Part shown: piece after piece, positions 33,708-42,061 of the stretch
Position numbering within the stretch: the first letter of the stretch is position 1
Layout: every line of letters begins with the position of its first letter
NCBI RefSeq assembly: GCF_900129305.1
Contig: NZ_FQVB01000031.1
Location: 1-57,963, forward strand
Reading direction: 5' to 3'
Length of the DNA: 57,963 nucleotides
Source of the DNA: Desulfacinum infernum DSM 9756
GTDB taxonomy: Bacteria > Desulfobacterota > Syntrophobacteria > Syntrophobacterales > DSM-9756
Notes under the pieces: generated by a model
What the model was told of the DNA's origin: nothing
The model's input: only the letters and a program-made list of their open reading frames with translations
The model's database searches: none
Position numbers and translations under genes: made by a program

Positions 33708-33735
33708 TTGACAGGACCTGCGTTCATTGGCTAAT
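33708..33735 (+). promoter_or_regulatory. promoter of the paaK-liv operon
   Basis: A perfect TTGACA (33708-33713) is followed after 16 bases by GCTAAT (33730-33735, 4/6). Transcription would start near 33742, about 50 bases before the Phe-rich leader peptide. Confidence 0.6.
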
Positions 33736-33790
33736 CAGCTTGGAACGCCGCAACCACAAACCCGCAACATAGAGGGACGACGATACGGAC

Positions 33791-33877
33791 ATGGACAACC
33801 GGTTCTTTCGCTTTCGCTTTTTCGGTTTTTTCGGGGGCTTCTTTTTTAGGAAGTCTGCCCATGGCCGGGGAAGGTAG
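33791..33877 (+). CDS. phenylalanine-rich leader peptide
   Basis: A 28-codon ORF starting at the ATG at 33791 and ending with TAG at 33875-33877. Ten of codons 5-19 are Phe (TTC/TTT), interrupted only by Arg and Gly: NRFFRFRFFGFFGGFFFRK. Phe runs of this density are the hallmark of leader peptides of phenylalanine attenuators, such as pheA and pheST leaders. A GAGGGACGACG patch about 13-20 bases upstream is a weak ribosome site. The reading is supported by the properly placed alternative hairpins that follow (33857-33990). Confidence 0.85.
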   Translation: MDNRFFRFRFFGFFGGFFFRKSAHGRGR

Positions 33878-33990
33878 GCGAAGCGGACCGTAGCCGAGGA
33901 AGAAAGGCAGCCATGGGTGGACGAAAACGGAACCCATGGCTGTTCCTGTTTTAAGGGCCGTGGGTTCACCGGGAACTCACGGCCTTTTTT
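33857..33990 (+). terminator. phenylalanine-responsive transcription attenuator
   Basis: Five segments can pair in two exclusive ways. Segment 1, GCCCATGGC (33857-33865, codons 23-25 of the leader), pairs with segment 2, CAGCCATGGGT (33908-33918). Segment 2 alternatively pairs perfectly with segment 3, ACCCATGGCTG (33932-33942). Segment 3 (AACCCATGG) can instead pair with segment 4 (CCGTGGGTT). Segment 4, GGCCGTGGGTTC (33956-33967), pairs over 12 bp with segment 5, GAACTCACGGCC (33973-33984), followed by six T: the terminator. A ribosome finishing the leader masks 1, so 2:3 and 4:5 form and transcription stops. A ribosome stalled at early Phe codons frees 1, so 1:2 and 3:4 form and transcription continues. 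Confidence 0.85.
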
Positions 33991-34047
33991 GTCGGTCTTT
34001 GCGTTTTCGCGCTGGGGGAACCTTACAGGGAAAGGAGAAGGGGAAGG

Positions 34048-35349
34048 ATGATCCACGACATCGAGTTCGAAACCATGCCTCGCGAAGCCTTGGAAGCCAT
34101 CCAACTGAGGCGCCTGCAGGCCACGCTCCAGCGGGTCTACGCCACGGTGCCTTTCTACAGGAAGCGCTTCGACGAGGCCGGTTTCAAGCCTGCGGACATG
34201 AAGTCCCTGGACGATCTCAGGCGGGTGCCGTTCACCACCAAGCAGGACCTTCGGGACAACTATCCGTTCGGCCTGTTCGCCGTGCCCATGGACAACGTGG
34301 TGCGCATCCACGCCTCGTCGGGTACCACGGGAAAGCCCACGGTGGTGGGCTACACGGCCCGGGACGTGAACACGTGGGCGGAGCTGATGGCCCGGTCCCT
34401 GGCGGCGGCCGGGGCCACCCGGGGCGACATCATCCACAATGCCTACGGTTACGGCCTCTTCACGGGGGGCCTGGGCGTCCATTACGGCGCGGAGCGGTTG
34501 GGGGCGTCCGTCATCCCCATTTCGGGCGGAAACACCAAGCGCCAGATCATGATCATGAAGGATTTCGGTGCCACCATCCTCACCTGCACCCCGTCCTACG
34601 CACTTCATCTGGCGGAAGTGGCCGAGGAGATGGGTGTGGACTTCAAGGACCTGAAGTTCAAGGCGGGCATCTTCGGGGCGGAGCCGTGGTCGGAAAAGAT
34701 GCGCCATGAGATCGAGAAAAAGCTCAACCTGGACGCCGTGGACATCTACGGGCTGAGCGAGGTGATCGGGCCGGGCGTGGCCGTGGAATGTCTGGAAGCC
34801 AAGGCGGGGCTCCACATCTTCGAGGATCATTTCATCCCCGAGATCATCAATCCGGAAACGGGCGAAGTGCTTCCCTACGGGGAGACGGGCGAGCTGGTCT
34901 TCACGTCCATCACCAAGGAAGCCTTCCCCGTGATCCGGTACCGCACCCGGGACATCACGAGCCTCAATCCGGAGCCCTGCATCTGCGGGCGCACCCACGT
35001 GCGCATGAACCGGGTGAGCGGCCGAACCGACGACATGCTCATCATACGCGGGGTGAACGTCTTTCCGTCCCAGATCGAGAGCGTGCTCATGGAAATCGAC
35101 GGCGTGGAGCCCCACTACCAGCTGGTGGTGGACCGGGAAGGCACGCTGGACATGCTCACCGTCATGGTGGAAGTGGGAGAGAAGGCTTTCACCGACGAGA
35201 TCAAGGGCCTGCAGCACCTGGAAAAGCTCATTGCCAAAAACATCAAGGAGTACCTGGGGGTTTCTGCTAAAGTGAAGCTGGTGGAGCCCAAGAGCATCGC
35301 GCGAAGCGAGGGCAAGGCCGTGCGGGTGATCGACAACCGCAAGCTTTAG
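34048..35349 (+). CDS. paaK: phenylacetate-CoA ligase
   Basis: A 433-residue AMP-forming aryl-CoA ligase of the PaaK family; it activates phenylacetate, or another arylacetate, with ATP and CoA. The adenylation motifs are intact: [17 protein letters not shown] (P-loop), [51 protein letters not shown], and the catalytic C-terminal Lys in [10 protein letters not shown]. It is the first structural gene behind the Phe attenuator. In anaerobes such enzymes can feed reductive carboxylation of phenylacetyl-CoA to phenylpyruvate, which would explain phenylalanine control. A GGAGAAGGGGAAGG site precedes the ATG. Confidence 0.93.
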   Translation: MIHDIEFETMPREALEAIQLRRLQATLQRVYATVPFYRKRFDEAGFKPADMKSLDDLRRVPFTTKQDLRDNYPFGLFAVPMDNVVRIHASSGTTGKPTVVGYTARDVNTWAELMARSLAAAGATRGDIIHNAYGYGLFTGGLGVHYGAERLGASVIPISGGNTKRQIMIMKDFGATILTCTPSYALHLAEVAEEMGVDFKDLKFKAGIFGAEPWSEKMRHEIEKKLNLDAVDIYGLSEVIGPGVAVECLEAKAGLHIFEDHFIPEIINPETGEVLPYGETGELVFTSITKEAFPVIRYRTRDITSLNPEPCICGRTHVRMNRVSGRTDDMLIIRGVNVFPSQIESVLMEIDGVEPHYQLVVDREGTLDMLTVMVEVGEKAFTDEIKGLQHLEKLIAKNIKEYLGVSAKVKLVEPKSIARSEGKAVRVIDNRKL

Positions 35350-35379
35350 AAGGCTGTCCGACACTGGCATTGCGACGCA

Positions 35380-35675
35380 GGCTCCCAAGGAATTACCGTT
35401 CTTTTAGTAGCCGCGGGGCTTCAGCCCCGCCGGAAAGAGTTATCGTAACTCCGGGAAGTGACAGGCCCAATGCGATGGCCTATCCGGCGGGCGGTGGATC
35501 CCCCGCAGCCCTAAAGGGCTGCGCTACGAGAAAAGCGGTCATCCGCGGCGTTTCCGGACAGCCCGCTAGGAGCATGTCCGAGAACTCCCCCAACCGTCAC
35601 TCCCGCGCAGGCGGGAGTCCATAAGTTGCCGGAAATGCCGGATCCCCGCTTTCGCGGGGATGACGGAGGGGACGT
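35380..35675. repeat. REP family A and family C elements between paaK and the ACT gene
   Basis: A family A copy covers 35362-35566, with ends GGCTGTCCGACAC and GTTTCCGGACAGC and palindromes GCGGGGCTTCAGCCCCGC and GCAGCCCTAAAGGGCTGC. A family C copy follows at 35590-35670 (TCACTCCCGCGCAGGCGGGAGT; GGATCCCCGCTTTCGCGGGG). No gene is seen in 35350-35861. Confidence 0.75.
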
Positions 35676-35861
35676 TGGAAGGGGCAAATGAGCCATTTTC
35701 AGAGAGGCTCCTGGACGCCCTGGCGCGAAAGCGCATTTCGCCGCCCGGGAGGGCCGGCTGCCGCAACCGGCGGGAATTCAGTGGGATTCAGGAAATTTCC
35801 TGAGGCCCCAGGCGCAAAAACCCCCAACGAATCGACAACAGCAAGGAAAGGAGGACCGAGG

Positions 35862-36293
35862 ATGCGCGTGGAACAGATTTCGGTCTTTTTGGAAAACAAG
35901 GCGGGACGGCTGGCGGAAGTGACCCGGATCCTTTCGGAGGCCGGAGTGAACATCCGGGCCCTGTCCCTGGCGGACACATCGGACTTCGGAATCCTTCGCC
36001 TGATCGTCAACGACAACGAAAAGGCCAAGCAGGCCCTGAAGGCCGGAGGATTCACCGTGGGAAAGACCGACGTGGTGGCCGTGGAGGTGGAGGATCGGCC
36101 GGGCGGGCTCCACCGGATTCTGGACATCCTTCGCAAGGCCGGCATCAACGTGGAGTACATGTACGCCTTTGTCCAGCAGAGCGGCAACAACGCGGTGATC
36201 ATCTTCCGGTTCGACAACCTGGACGAGGCGGTTCGGGTGCTCACGGAAAACGGTGTCACGGTGATCAACGGGAGCAAGGTCTACACCATGTAA
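35862..36293 (+). CDS. tandem ACT-domain protein
   Basis: A 143-residue protein of two ACT domains, residues 1-68 ([32 protein letters not shown]) and 69-143 ([32 protein letters not shown]). ACT folds bind amino acids, so this could sense phenylalanine or a related compound. It is small and has no enzyme domain, as in the ACT proteins commonly found beside PaaK in anaerobes. The ATG at 35862 has the site AAGGAAAGGAGG. Its place between paaK and livK suggests allosteric control of the ligase or transporter. Confidence 0.88.
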   Translation: MRVEQISVFLENKAGRLAEVTRILSEAGVNIRALSLADTSDFGILRLIVNDNEKAKQALKAGGFTVGKTDVVAVEVEDRPGGLHRILDILRKAGINVEYMYAFVQQSGNNAVIIFRFDNLDEAVRVLTENGVTVINGSKVYTM

Positions 36294-36372
36294 CGGGTGC
36301 CGGCCGGACGCCGCCGCCGGTGCGGCTCCGGACCTTCACCCTTTCATCCCAGGACGGGAGGGAGGTTGTGCC

Positions 36373-37533
36373 ATGAAGAGAAGAAGCATGAAGTCGATCT
36401 GTTGGATGACGGCACTGGTGGTGGCGCTGGGTATGCTTTGGTGCGCTCCGACGGTCTTTGCCGCCGAGGCCTACAAGATCGGCGGCATCTTTGCCGTGAC
36501 CGGCCCCGCCTCCTTCCTGGGAGACCCGGAAAAGAAGAGCCTGGAGATGGCCGTGGATGAGATCAACGCCCGGGGCGGCATCGACGGGCATCCGGTGGAA
36601 GCCGTGATCTACGACACAGAAGGGGATCCCACCAAGACCGTGCTGGCCGTCAACAAGCTCATCAGCAAGGACAACGTGGTGGCCATTATCGGCCCGAGCC
36701 GCACGCCCACCACGCTGGCGGTGGTTCCCATCGTGGAACGGCTGGGCGTGCCTTTCATCAGCTGTGCGGCCGGCATCCAGATCGTGGAACCGGTCAAGCC
36801 GTGGGTTTTCAAGACGGCCCAAAGCGACGTGCTGGCCGTGGCGGCCATCTACAAGCACATGCAGAAGCACGGCATTAAGAAGGTGGGGATTCTCACGGTC
36901 ACCAACGCCTTCGGCGTGAGCGGCCGGGACCAGCTGCTGCAGCAGGCCGGGAACTACGGCATCCAGGTGGTGAGTGAACAGGCCTTCGGTGCGGGCGATA
37001 CGGACATGACGGCCCAGCTCACCAAGATCCGCAAGGAAGAGCCCGACGCGGTCATCTGTTGGGGCACCAATCCGGGACCGGCCGTGGTGGCCAAGAACAT
37101 GCGCCAGCTGGGCATGACCATCCCGCTCTACCAGAGTCACGGCGTGGCGTCGCCCAAGTTCATCGAGCTGGCGGGTGAGGCGGCCGAGGGCGTGCGCCTT
37201 CCCACGGGCAAGATCCTGGTGGCGGATCTTCTGCCGGAAAGTGATCCGCAAAAGCCGGTGCTGCTCCAATACATCGCCGACTACAACAAGCGCTACGGCG
37301 GCGGTGTGTCCGGGTTCGGCGGCTACGCCTACGACGCCATGCACCTGCTGGCCAAGGCCATGGAGGGAACGGGCGGAGACAAGGCCAAGATCCGGGACAA
37401 CCTGGAAAAGATCTCGGGCCACGTGGGGGTCAGCGGCACCTTCAACTTCTCGGAAAAGGACCACAACGGCCTGGGCGAAGACGCTTTCGTCATGGTGGAA
37501 ATCCGAAACGGCACCTGGAAGCTGCTCCAGTAG
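36373..37533 (+). CDS. livK: LivK-type ABC transporter substrate-binding protein
   Basis: A 386-residue periplasmic binding protein of type I fold (Peripla_BP_6). A signal peptide of about 31 residues ends VFAAEA. The mature domain begins YKIGGIFAVTGPASFLGDPEKKSLEMAVDEINARGGI, followed by IGPSRTPTTLAVVPIVERLGVPFIS. Relatives bind branched-chain amino acids, but many near aryl-CoA ligases bind aromatic acids. The neighbouring PaaK and Phe attenuator favour an arylacetate ligand here (inference). An ACGGGAGGGAGG site lies upstream. Confidence 0.9.
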   Translation: MKRRSMKSICWMTALVVALGMLWCAPTVFAAEAYKIGGIFAVTGPASFLGDPEKKSLEMAVDEINARGGIDGHPVEAVIYDTEGDPTKTVLAVNKLISKDNVVAIIGPSRTPTTLAVVPIVERLGVPFISCAAGIQIVEPVKPWVFKTAQSDVLAVAAIYKHMQKHGIKKVGILTVTNAFGVSGRDQLLQQAGNYGIQVVSEQAFGAGDTDMTAQLTKIRKEEPDAVICWGTNPGPAVVAKNMRQLGMTIPLYQSHGVASPKFIELAGEAAEGVRLPTGKILVADLLPESDPQKPVLLQYIADYNKRYGGGVSGFGGYAYDAMHLLAKAMEGTGGDKAKIRDNLEKISGHVGVSGTFNFSEKDHNGLGEDAFVMVEIRNGTWKLLQ

Positions 37534-37549
37534 GTAACGTCAGAATACC

Positions 37550-38425
37550 ATGAGCGAAATTCTCCAATACCTCCTGAGCGGGATCACCGCGGGGGCTATC
37601 TACGCCGTGATCGCCTTGGGCTTCACCATGCTCTACAACGCCACGGAGTTGGTGAACTTCGCCCAGGGTGAGTTCGTCATGCTGGGATCCTTGGGGCTCT
37701 TCAGCCTTCTGTCTGCGCTGGGCTGGCCCCTGTGGGCGGCCTTTCCCGCGGTGACCCTGCTGGTGGGGCTGCTGGGCGTGGTGCTGGAGCGGCTGGCCAT
37801 CCGACCCGTGAAGAAGCCGGAACCCATCGCGCTCATTATCATCACGGTGGGAGCCAGCATCTTCTTGCGCGGCCTGGCCATGCTCGTCTGGGGCAAGGAC
37901 CCTCACAGCGTTCCGGGCTTCGGGGCGGGGGCCCCCATCCGGATCGGGGGGGCCGCCATCATGCCTCAAAGCCTGTGGATCCTGGCCGTGGTGGCTCTGC
38001 TCATGGCTGGGCTTCACCTCTTCACCAAGCGAACCCTGACCGGGAAGGCCATGGAGGCCTGCGCCATCAACCGAAACGGCGCCTGGATCCTGGGCATCCC
38101 CAGCGACCGCATGGTGCTGCTGGCCTTCGCCATGAGCGCCGCCCTGGGAGGCATCGGCGGGATCATCATCTCCCCCATCACCATGGCCGCCTACGACATG
38201 GGGACCATGCTGGGCCTCAAGGGCTTCTGCGCCGCCATGCTGGGGGGCCTGGGGAGCCACTGGGGAGCGGCCGTGGGAGGGCTGCTCCTGGGCGTGCTGG
38301 AATCCCTGGGGGTGGGCCTCGTCTCGTCCGGGATCAAGGACGCCATCGCGTTCCTGATCCTCCTGGTCATCCTCATGGCCCGGCCTTCGGGGATCCTGGG
38401 TCAAAAGGCGGCCACGCGTTTCTGA
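37550..38425 (+). CDS. livH: LivH-type ABC permease
   Basis: A 291-residue inner-membrane permease of the LivH family with about eight hydrophobic helices. It starts LLSGITAGAIYAVIALGFTMLYNATELVNFAQGEFVMLG, the classical LivH N-terminal pattern. The cytoplasmic coupling loop MEACAINRNGAWILGIPSDRM is present. It starts 17 bases after livK and partners LivM. Confidence 0.92.
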   Translation: MSEILQYLLSGITAGAIYAVIALGFTMLYNATELVNFAQGEFVMLGSLGLFSLLSALGWPLWAAFPAVTLLVGLLGVVLERLAIRPVKKPEPIALIIITVGASIFLRGLAMLVWGKDPHSVPGFGAGAPIRIGGAAIMPQSLWILAVVALLMAGLHLFTKRTLTGKAMEACAINRNGAWILGIPSDRMVLLAFAMSAALGGIGGIIISPITMAAYDMGTMLGLKGFCAAMLGGLGSHWGAAVGGLLLGVLESLGVGLVSSGIKDAIAFLILLVILMARPSGILGQKAATRF

Positions 38426-38499
38426 AGGGCTTGTCCTGGAACGCTGCTTTCCTGGGCGTGCGGGCGTCTCGCCCGCCTCTCGTGCGGGCCGGAGGCCCG

Positions 38500-38905
38500 G
38501 GCTCCCAGGGGGAGTGGCTTACGGGTTCGTTTTCGGACAAGCTCCCAAAAGGCTGAGGTTGACGGCTTTTCTCGTAGCGCAGCCCTTCAGGTCTGCGGAG
38601 GAATCCCCGAACCCCGGATGGATCCTCGGGCCTGGCGTGTTGTTTCGTGTGGCTGGGATGGATCCTCTCGGCGGGACTGAAGCCCCGCGGCTACGGAAGA
38701 CGTCGGATCCCTTGTCGGTTGATGGGGGAGACCCATCTACGAACAACGCGTCGCCGAGGTGTACGGGCCATGGTGTATGGCAAAATGGGAGGTTCCGTTC
38801 TCGTTGGGCGTTTCCGACGGGCGGGTATCCGGCCCGCCGCTGCATGCCCGATTTGGTTTTTGGGTAGGGGCGGGGTTTACCCCCGCCCGCCAAGCGCGCA
38901 GAGAT
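38500..38905. repeat. REP elements between livH and livM
   Basis: A reverse-oriented family A copy covers about 38512-38705 (CGTTTTCGGACAAGCTCCC; GCAGCCCTTCAGGTCTGC; GACTGAAGCCCCGCGG). A partial family B fragment follows at 38865-38895 (GGGTAGGGGCGGGG...CCCCGCCCGCC). These split the liv operon by 609 bases in which no gene is seen. Confidence 0.7.
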
Positions 38906-39034
38906 AGACCAACCCTTTGGAAGCATCCCGTTTGTGTGCGGGGTGGTGGAAGGGGGGCTTTCACGGGACGGGTCACCGGGAGGGTTCCCGTGTGAGCGCA
39001 ACGTTCCGTTCAGACGGACACCAGGGGAGGTTCT

Positions 39035-39982
39035 GTGACCGGAAAGAACAGGGTTTGGGCCACGGCGGCGTTTGCGGGCGTCATCGCCGTGGCCTCCGTG
39101 ACCGTCTCCAACGCCTACCACCAGCAACTGCTCACCATCATCGGCATCCACACCCTGCTGGCCCTGGGCCTCAACATGCTCATGGGCTATGCGGGCCAGA
39201 TCTCCCTCGGCCATGCGGCCTTCTACGGCCTGGGGGCCTATGGCACCGGCATCCTCACCACCCATTACGGGTGGTCGCCCTGGGCGGCCTTTCCCGTGGT
39301 GCTGACCGCCGCCGGATGGCTGGCCTACGTCATCGGCCGGCCCACCCTGAAACTTTCCGGATACTACCTGGCCATGGGAACCCTGGGGCTGGGGATCATC
39401 GCCCATGTGATCTTTCGGGAATGGGATTCCATGACGGGCGGTGCGTCGGGCATGGTGGGCATTCCGCCGCTCCAGGTGGGCGGGACGGTCCTGAGCCTGG
39501 GCCGAAGCGGCATGATCCTGGTGTGGGTGACCGTGCTGACGGCCTTTTTTCTCTGCAGCCGCCTGGTGGACTCTCGCATCGGCCGGGCTCTTCGCGCTTT
39601 GGGCGACAGTCAGGGGGCCGCCGCCGCATGCGGGATCGACACGGGCCGCCTCAAGGCGGTCATCTTTTCCTTCAGCGCGGTTCTGGCGGCCCTGGCCGGA
39701 TTCCTCTACGCCCACCTGGTGGGATTCATCAGCCCCAGCTCCTTCGACTTTCTCATGTCCATCCGCATGGTCACCATGGTGGTCATCGGCGGCATGGCGA
39801 GCATCTGGGGATCGCTTTTCGGCGCCTCCGTCATCACCATGCTGCCCGAATGGCTCCACGTCTTTTCCGATTACGAAATGACCGTCTACGGCCTGGTGCT
39901 CATGGTGGTCATGATCTTCCTGCCCCAGGGACTCACCCGGGGGATGCTGGATGCGGTGGAGCGCGTGAGGCGTGAGGGGTGA
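39035..39982 (+). CDS. livM: LivM-type ABC permease
   Basis: A 315-residue membrane permease of the LivM family. About nine hydrophobic helices; family stretches are NMLMGYAGQISLGHAAFYGLGAYG, DSRIGRALRALGDSQGAAAACGIDTGRLK (coupling loop) and the C-terminal YGLVLMVVMIFLPQGL. The GTG start at 39035 follows CACCAGGGGAGGTTCT. The last residues (RVRREG) and the stop TGA are encoded by a heptad array. Confidence 0.92.
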   Translation: MTGKNRVWATAAFAGVIAVASVTVSNAYHQQLLTIIGIHTLLALGLNMLMGYAGQISLGHAAFYGLGAYGTGILTTHYGWSPWAAFPVVLTAAGWLAYVIGRPTLKLSGYYLAMGTLGLGIIAHVIFREWDSMTGGASGMVGIPPLQVGGTVLSLGRSGMILVWVTVLTAFFLCSRLVDSRIGRALRALGDSQGAAAACGIDTGRLKAVIFSFSAVLAALAGFLYAHLVGFISPSSFDFLMSIRMVTMVVIGGMASIWGSLFGASVITMLPEWLHVFSDYEMTVYGLVLMVVMIFLPQGLTRGMLDAVERVRREG

Positions 39983-40252
39983 GGCGTAAGGCGTGAGGCG
40001 AGGGATAGGGGGCGAGGCTGCTGCGGGCAATTCCCCCGACCCTACCCGAGTGGTCCATGCGCTTTTGCAGGGGCGGGCTTCATGCCCGCCCGCCGGGACC
40101 GCCACATGCATGCAGGGTAAACAACCCCTGAACCGGCAAGACAACCCCCCTGCCCGCGGCCTCAAGTATGGGTGATTGCCGGCTTTGAAAAGGGGGGGAG
40201 ACGCCTAACGCCTAGGGCCTAACGCCTTACGCCTAACGACTGACGGATAAGC
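39962..40252. repeat. paired inverted heptad arrays between livM and livG
   Basis: A sense array at 39962-40008 (TGAGGCG, TGAGGGG, TGAGGCG, TAAGGCG, TGAGGCG) begins inside livM. An antisense array at 40201-40245 (on minus TAGGCGT, AAGGCGT, TAGGCCC) ends just before livG. Between them is a family B palindrome (GGGCGGGCTTCATGCCCGCCC, 40073-40093). No gene is seen. Confidence 0.82.
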
Positions 40253-40253
40253 A

Positions 40254-41036
40254 ATGTTGGACCGGACAATGCTAAACATCGAGAACGTATCCAAGGCCTT
40301 CGGCGGAGTGCAGGCCCTCTACCGGGTGCACTTCCAGGTGCGGGAGGGGCACATCCAGGCCGTCATCGGCCCCAACGGCGCGGGAAAGACCACGCTCTTC
40401 AATGTGATTACGGGCGTCTATGCTCCGGACGAGGGCCGGATCGTTCTGGACGGCACCGAGATCCACGGCCGCCCCATGCATGAATTGGTGGCGCGGGGCA
40501 TCGCCAGGACCTTCCAGAACGTGGAGCTCTTTCCCAGCATGACGGTTCTGGAAAACGTGCTGGTGGGCCGCCACGTTCGCACCCGCTGCGGTTTGGTGGG
40601 AGCCATGGCGCGTTGGCCCTGGGTGGGCCGTGAGGAACGACAGTCCCGGGAGGCCGCCATGGATCTTCTGCGCTTTGTGGGCCTGGAAGAGGCCGCCCAC
40701 AAAATGAGCGGTGATCTGCCGTTCGGTTGGCAACGGCTGGTGGAGATCGCCCGGGCCCTGGCGTCGGAACCCCGCCTGCTCCTTTTGGATGAGCCCGCCG
40801 CGGGGTTGAACGCCGTGGAAACGGAGGCCCTGGCCGATCTCATCCAGCAGATCCGGTCCCGCGGGATCACCGTGGTGCTGGTGGAACACGACATGAACCT
40901 CACCATGGATATTTCCGACCGGATCGTGGTGCTGGACCGGGGGCGAAAGCTGGCCGAAGGAACACCCCGGGAGATCCAGTCGGACGAGGCCGTGATGGAG
41001 GCATATCTGGGGAGGAAGGGGCAAGGTAAAAGGTGA
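40254..41036 (+). CDS. livG: LivG-type ABC ATPase
   Basis: A 260-residue ABC ATP-binding subunit. Walker [13 protein letters not shown], a signature loop reading [15 protein letters not shown] (LivG proteins usually have LPYGxQR), Walker [13 protein letters not shown] and the H-loop VEHDMN are all present. ATG 40254 is used; an in-frame ATG at 40269 ([13 protein letters not shown]) is a good alternative. The last codons (GQGKR) and stop TGA come from a heptad array. Confidence 0.93.
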   Translation: MLDRTMLNIENVSKAFGGVQALYRVHFQVREGHIQAVIGPNGAGKTTLFNVITGVYAPDEGRIVLDGTEIHGRPMHELVARGIARTFQNVELFPSMTVLENVLVGRHVRTRCGLVGAMARWPWVGREERQSREAAMDLLRFVGLEEAAHKMSGDLPFGWQRLVEIARALASEPRLLLLDEPAAGLNAVETEALADLIQQIRSRGITVVLVEHDMNLTMDISDRIVVLDRGRKLAEGTPREIQSDEAVMEAYLGRKGQGKR

Positions 41037-41305
41037 AAGGTAAAAGGTAAAAGGTAAAAGGTAAAAGGTAAAAGGTGAAAGGTGAAAGGTGAAAGGTGAA
41101 AGGTGAAAGGTGAAAGGTGAAAGGTGAAAGGTGAAAGGTGAAAGAGGCAAAGCCCAAACTCCTAGCCACTTGCCCGTTCTCCTTACCCCTTTCCCCTTTA
41201 ACCTTTGGCCTTTAACCTTTCCCCTTTAACCTTTAACCTTTCCCCTTTAACCTTTAGCCTTTAGCCTTTAACCTTTCCCCTTTCCCCTTTCCCCTTTCCC
41301 CTTAC
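41025..41305. repeat. paired inverted heptad arrays between livG and livF
   Basis: A sense array of about 17 units at 41025-41145 (TAAAAGG, then TGAAAGG) begins within livG. An antisense array at 41180-41305 (on plus cctttaa/cctttcc units) runs up to the livF ribosome site. This is the clearest sense-antisense pair in the window; an RNA of this spacer could form a helix of roughly 100 bp. Confidence 0.9.
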
Positions 41306-41317
41306 ACGGACGGAGCC

Positions 41318-42061
41318 ATGCTGACGATCCGAAATCTTCGAGGCGGCTACGGCCGCATAGAGGTGTTGCACGGGGTGAGCCTTTCGGTGCGCCCGGGTGA
41401 GGTGGTGGCGCTGGTGGGGGCCAACGGCGCGGGCAAGAGCACGCTGCTCAAGGCCGTGAGCGGCCTGCTTCCCCAGTGGACCGGCGAGATCCTGTTTGAA
41501 GGCCGGGAGCTTTCGGGGAGGAAACCGCCGGAGATCGTGTCCATGGGCGTGGGACTGGTTCCCGAGGGCAGGTGGATCTTTCCGCCCCTGAGCGTCCTGG
41601 ACAACCTGCGGCTGGGGGCCTACCTTCGATTGCGCCGCGGCGACAAGCAGGGCGTGGAAGAAGAACTCCAAAGGGTGTACGAGCTCTTTCCCATCCTGGC
41701 GGAACGTCGGAACCAGCCGGCCGGCACCCTTTCCGGCGGGGAGCAGCAGATGCTGGCCATCGGTCGGGCGCTCATGACCCGCCCCAGGCTGCTCCTTCTG
41801 GACGAACCCACCACGGGGCTGGCGCCGCTTTTGGTGGAAAAGATCTTCCAGATCATCGCAAGACTCCGGGACGAGGGCCTGACGTTCCTTCTCGTGGAGC
41901 AAAACGCCCAGGGCGCTCTGGCCTTGGCCGACCGCGGCTACGTTCTGGAAACGGGCCGCATGGTGCTCCAGGGCCGCGCCCGGGACCTTCTGGAGGACCA
42001 GGAAGTCAAACGGGCCTATCTGGGCCGGGATTACAAGGAATTCGTGGAAGGGAGGGCCTGA
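41318..42061 (+). CDS. livF: LivF-type ABC ATPase
   Basis: A 247-residue ABC ATP-binding subunit that pairs with LivG. Walker A GANGAGKSTLLK, signature LSGGEQQMLAIGRAL, Walker B LLLLDEPTTGLAP and switch VEQNAQ are present. The stop TGA shares a base with the ATG of the next gene (TGATG), so the second ligase-like gene is translationally coupled to it. Confidence 0.93.
   Translation: MLTIRNLRGGYGRIEVLHGVSLSVRPGEVVALVGANGAGKSTLLKAVSGLLPQWTGEILFEGRELSGRKPPEIVSMGVGLVPEGRWIFPPLSVLDNLRLGAYLRLRRGDKQGVEEELQRVYELFPILAERRNQPAGTLSGGEQQMLAIGRALMTRPRLLLLDEPTTGLAPLLVEKIFQIIARLRDEGLTFLLVEQNAQGALALADRGYVLETGRMVLQGRARDLLEDQEVKRAYLGRDYKEFVEGRA

Noticed and set aside
41025-41305. Heptad arrays as a CRISPR array.
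   Set aside because: Units of 7 bp with no spacers and no cas genes nearby; the repeats are tandem and variable.
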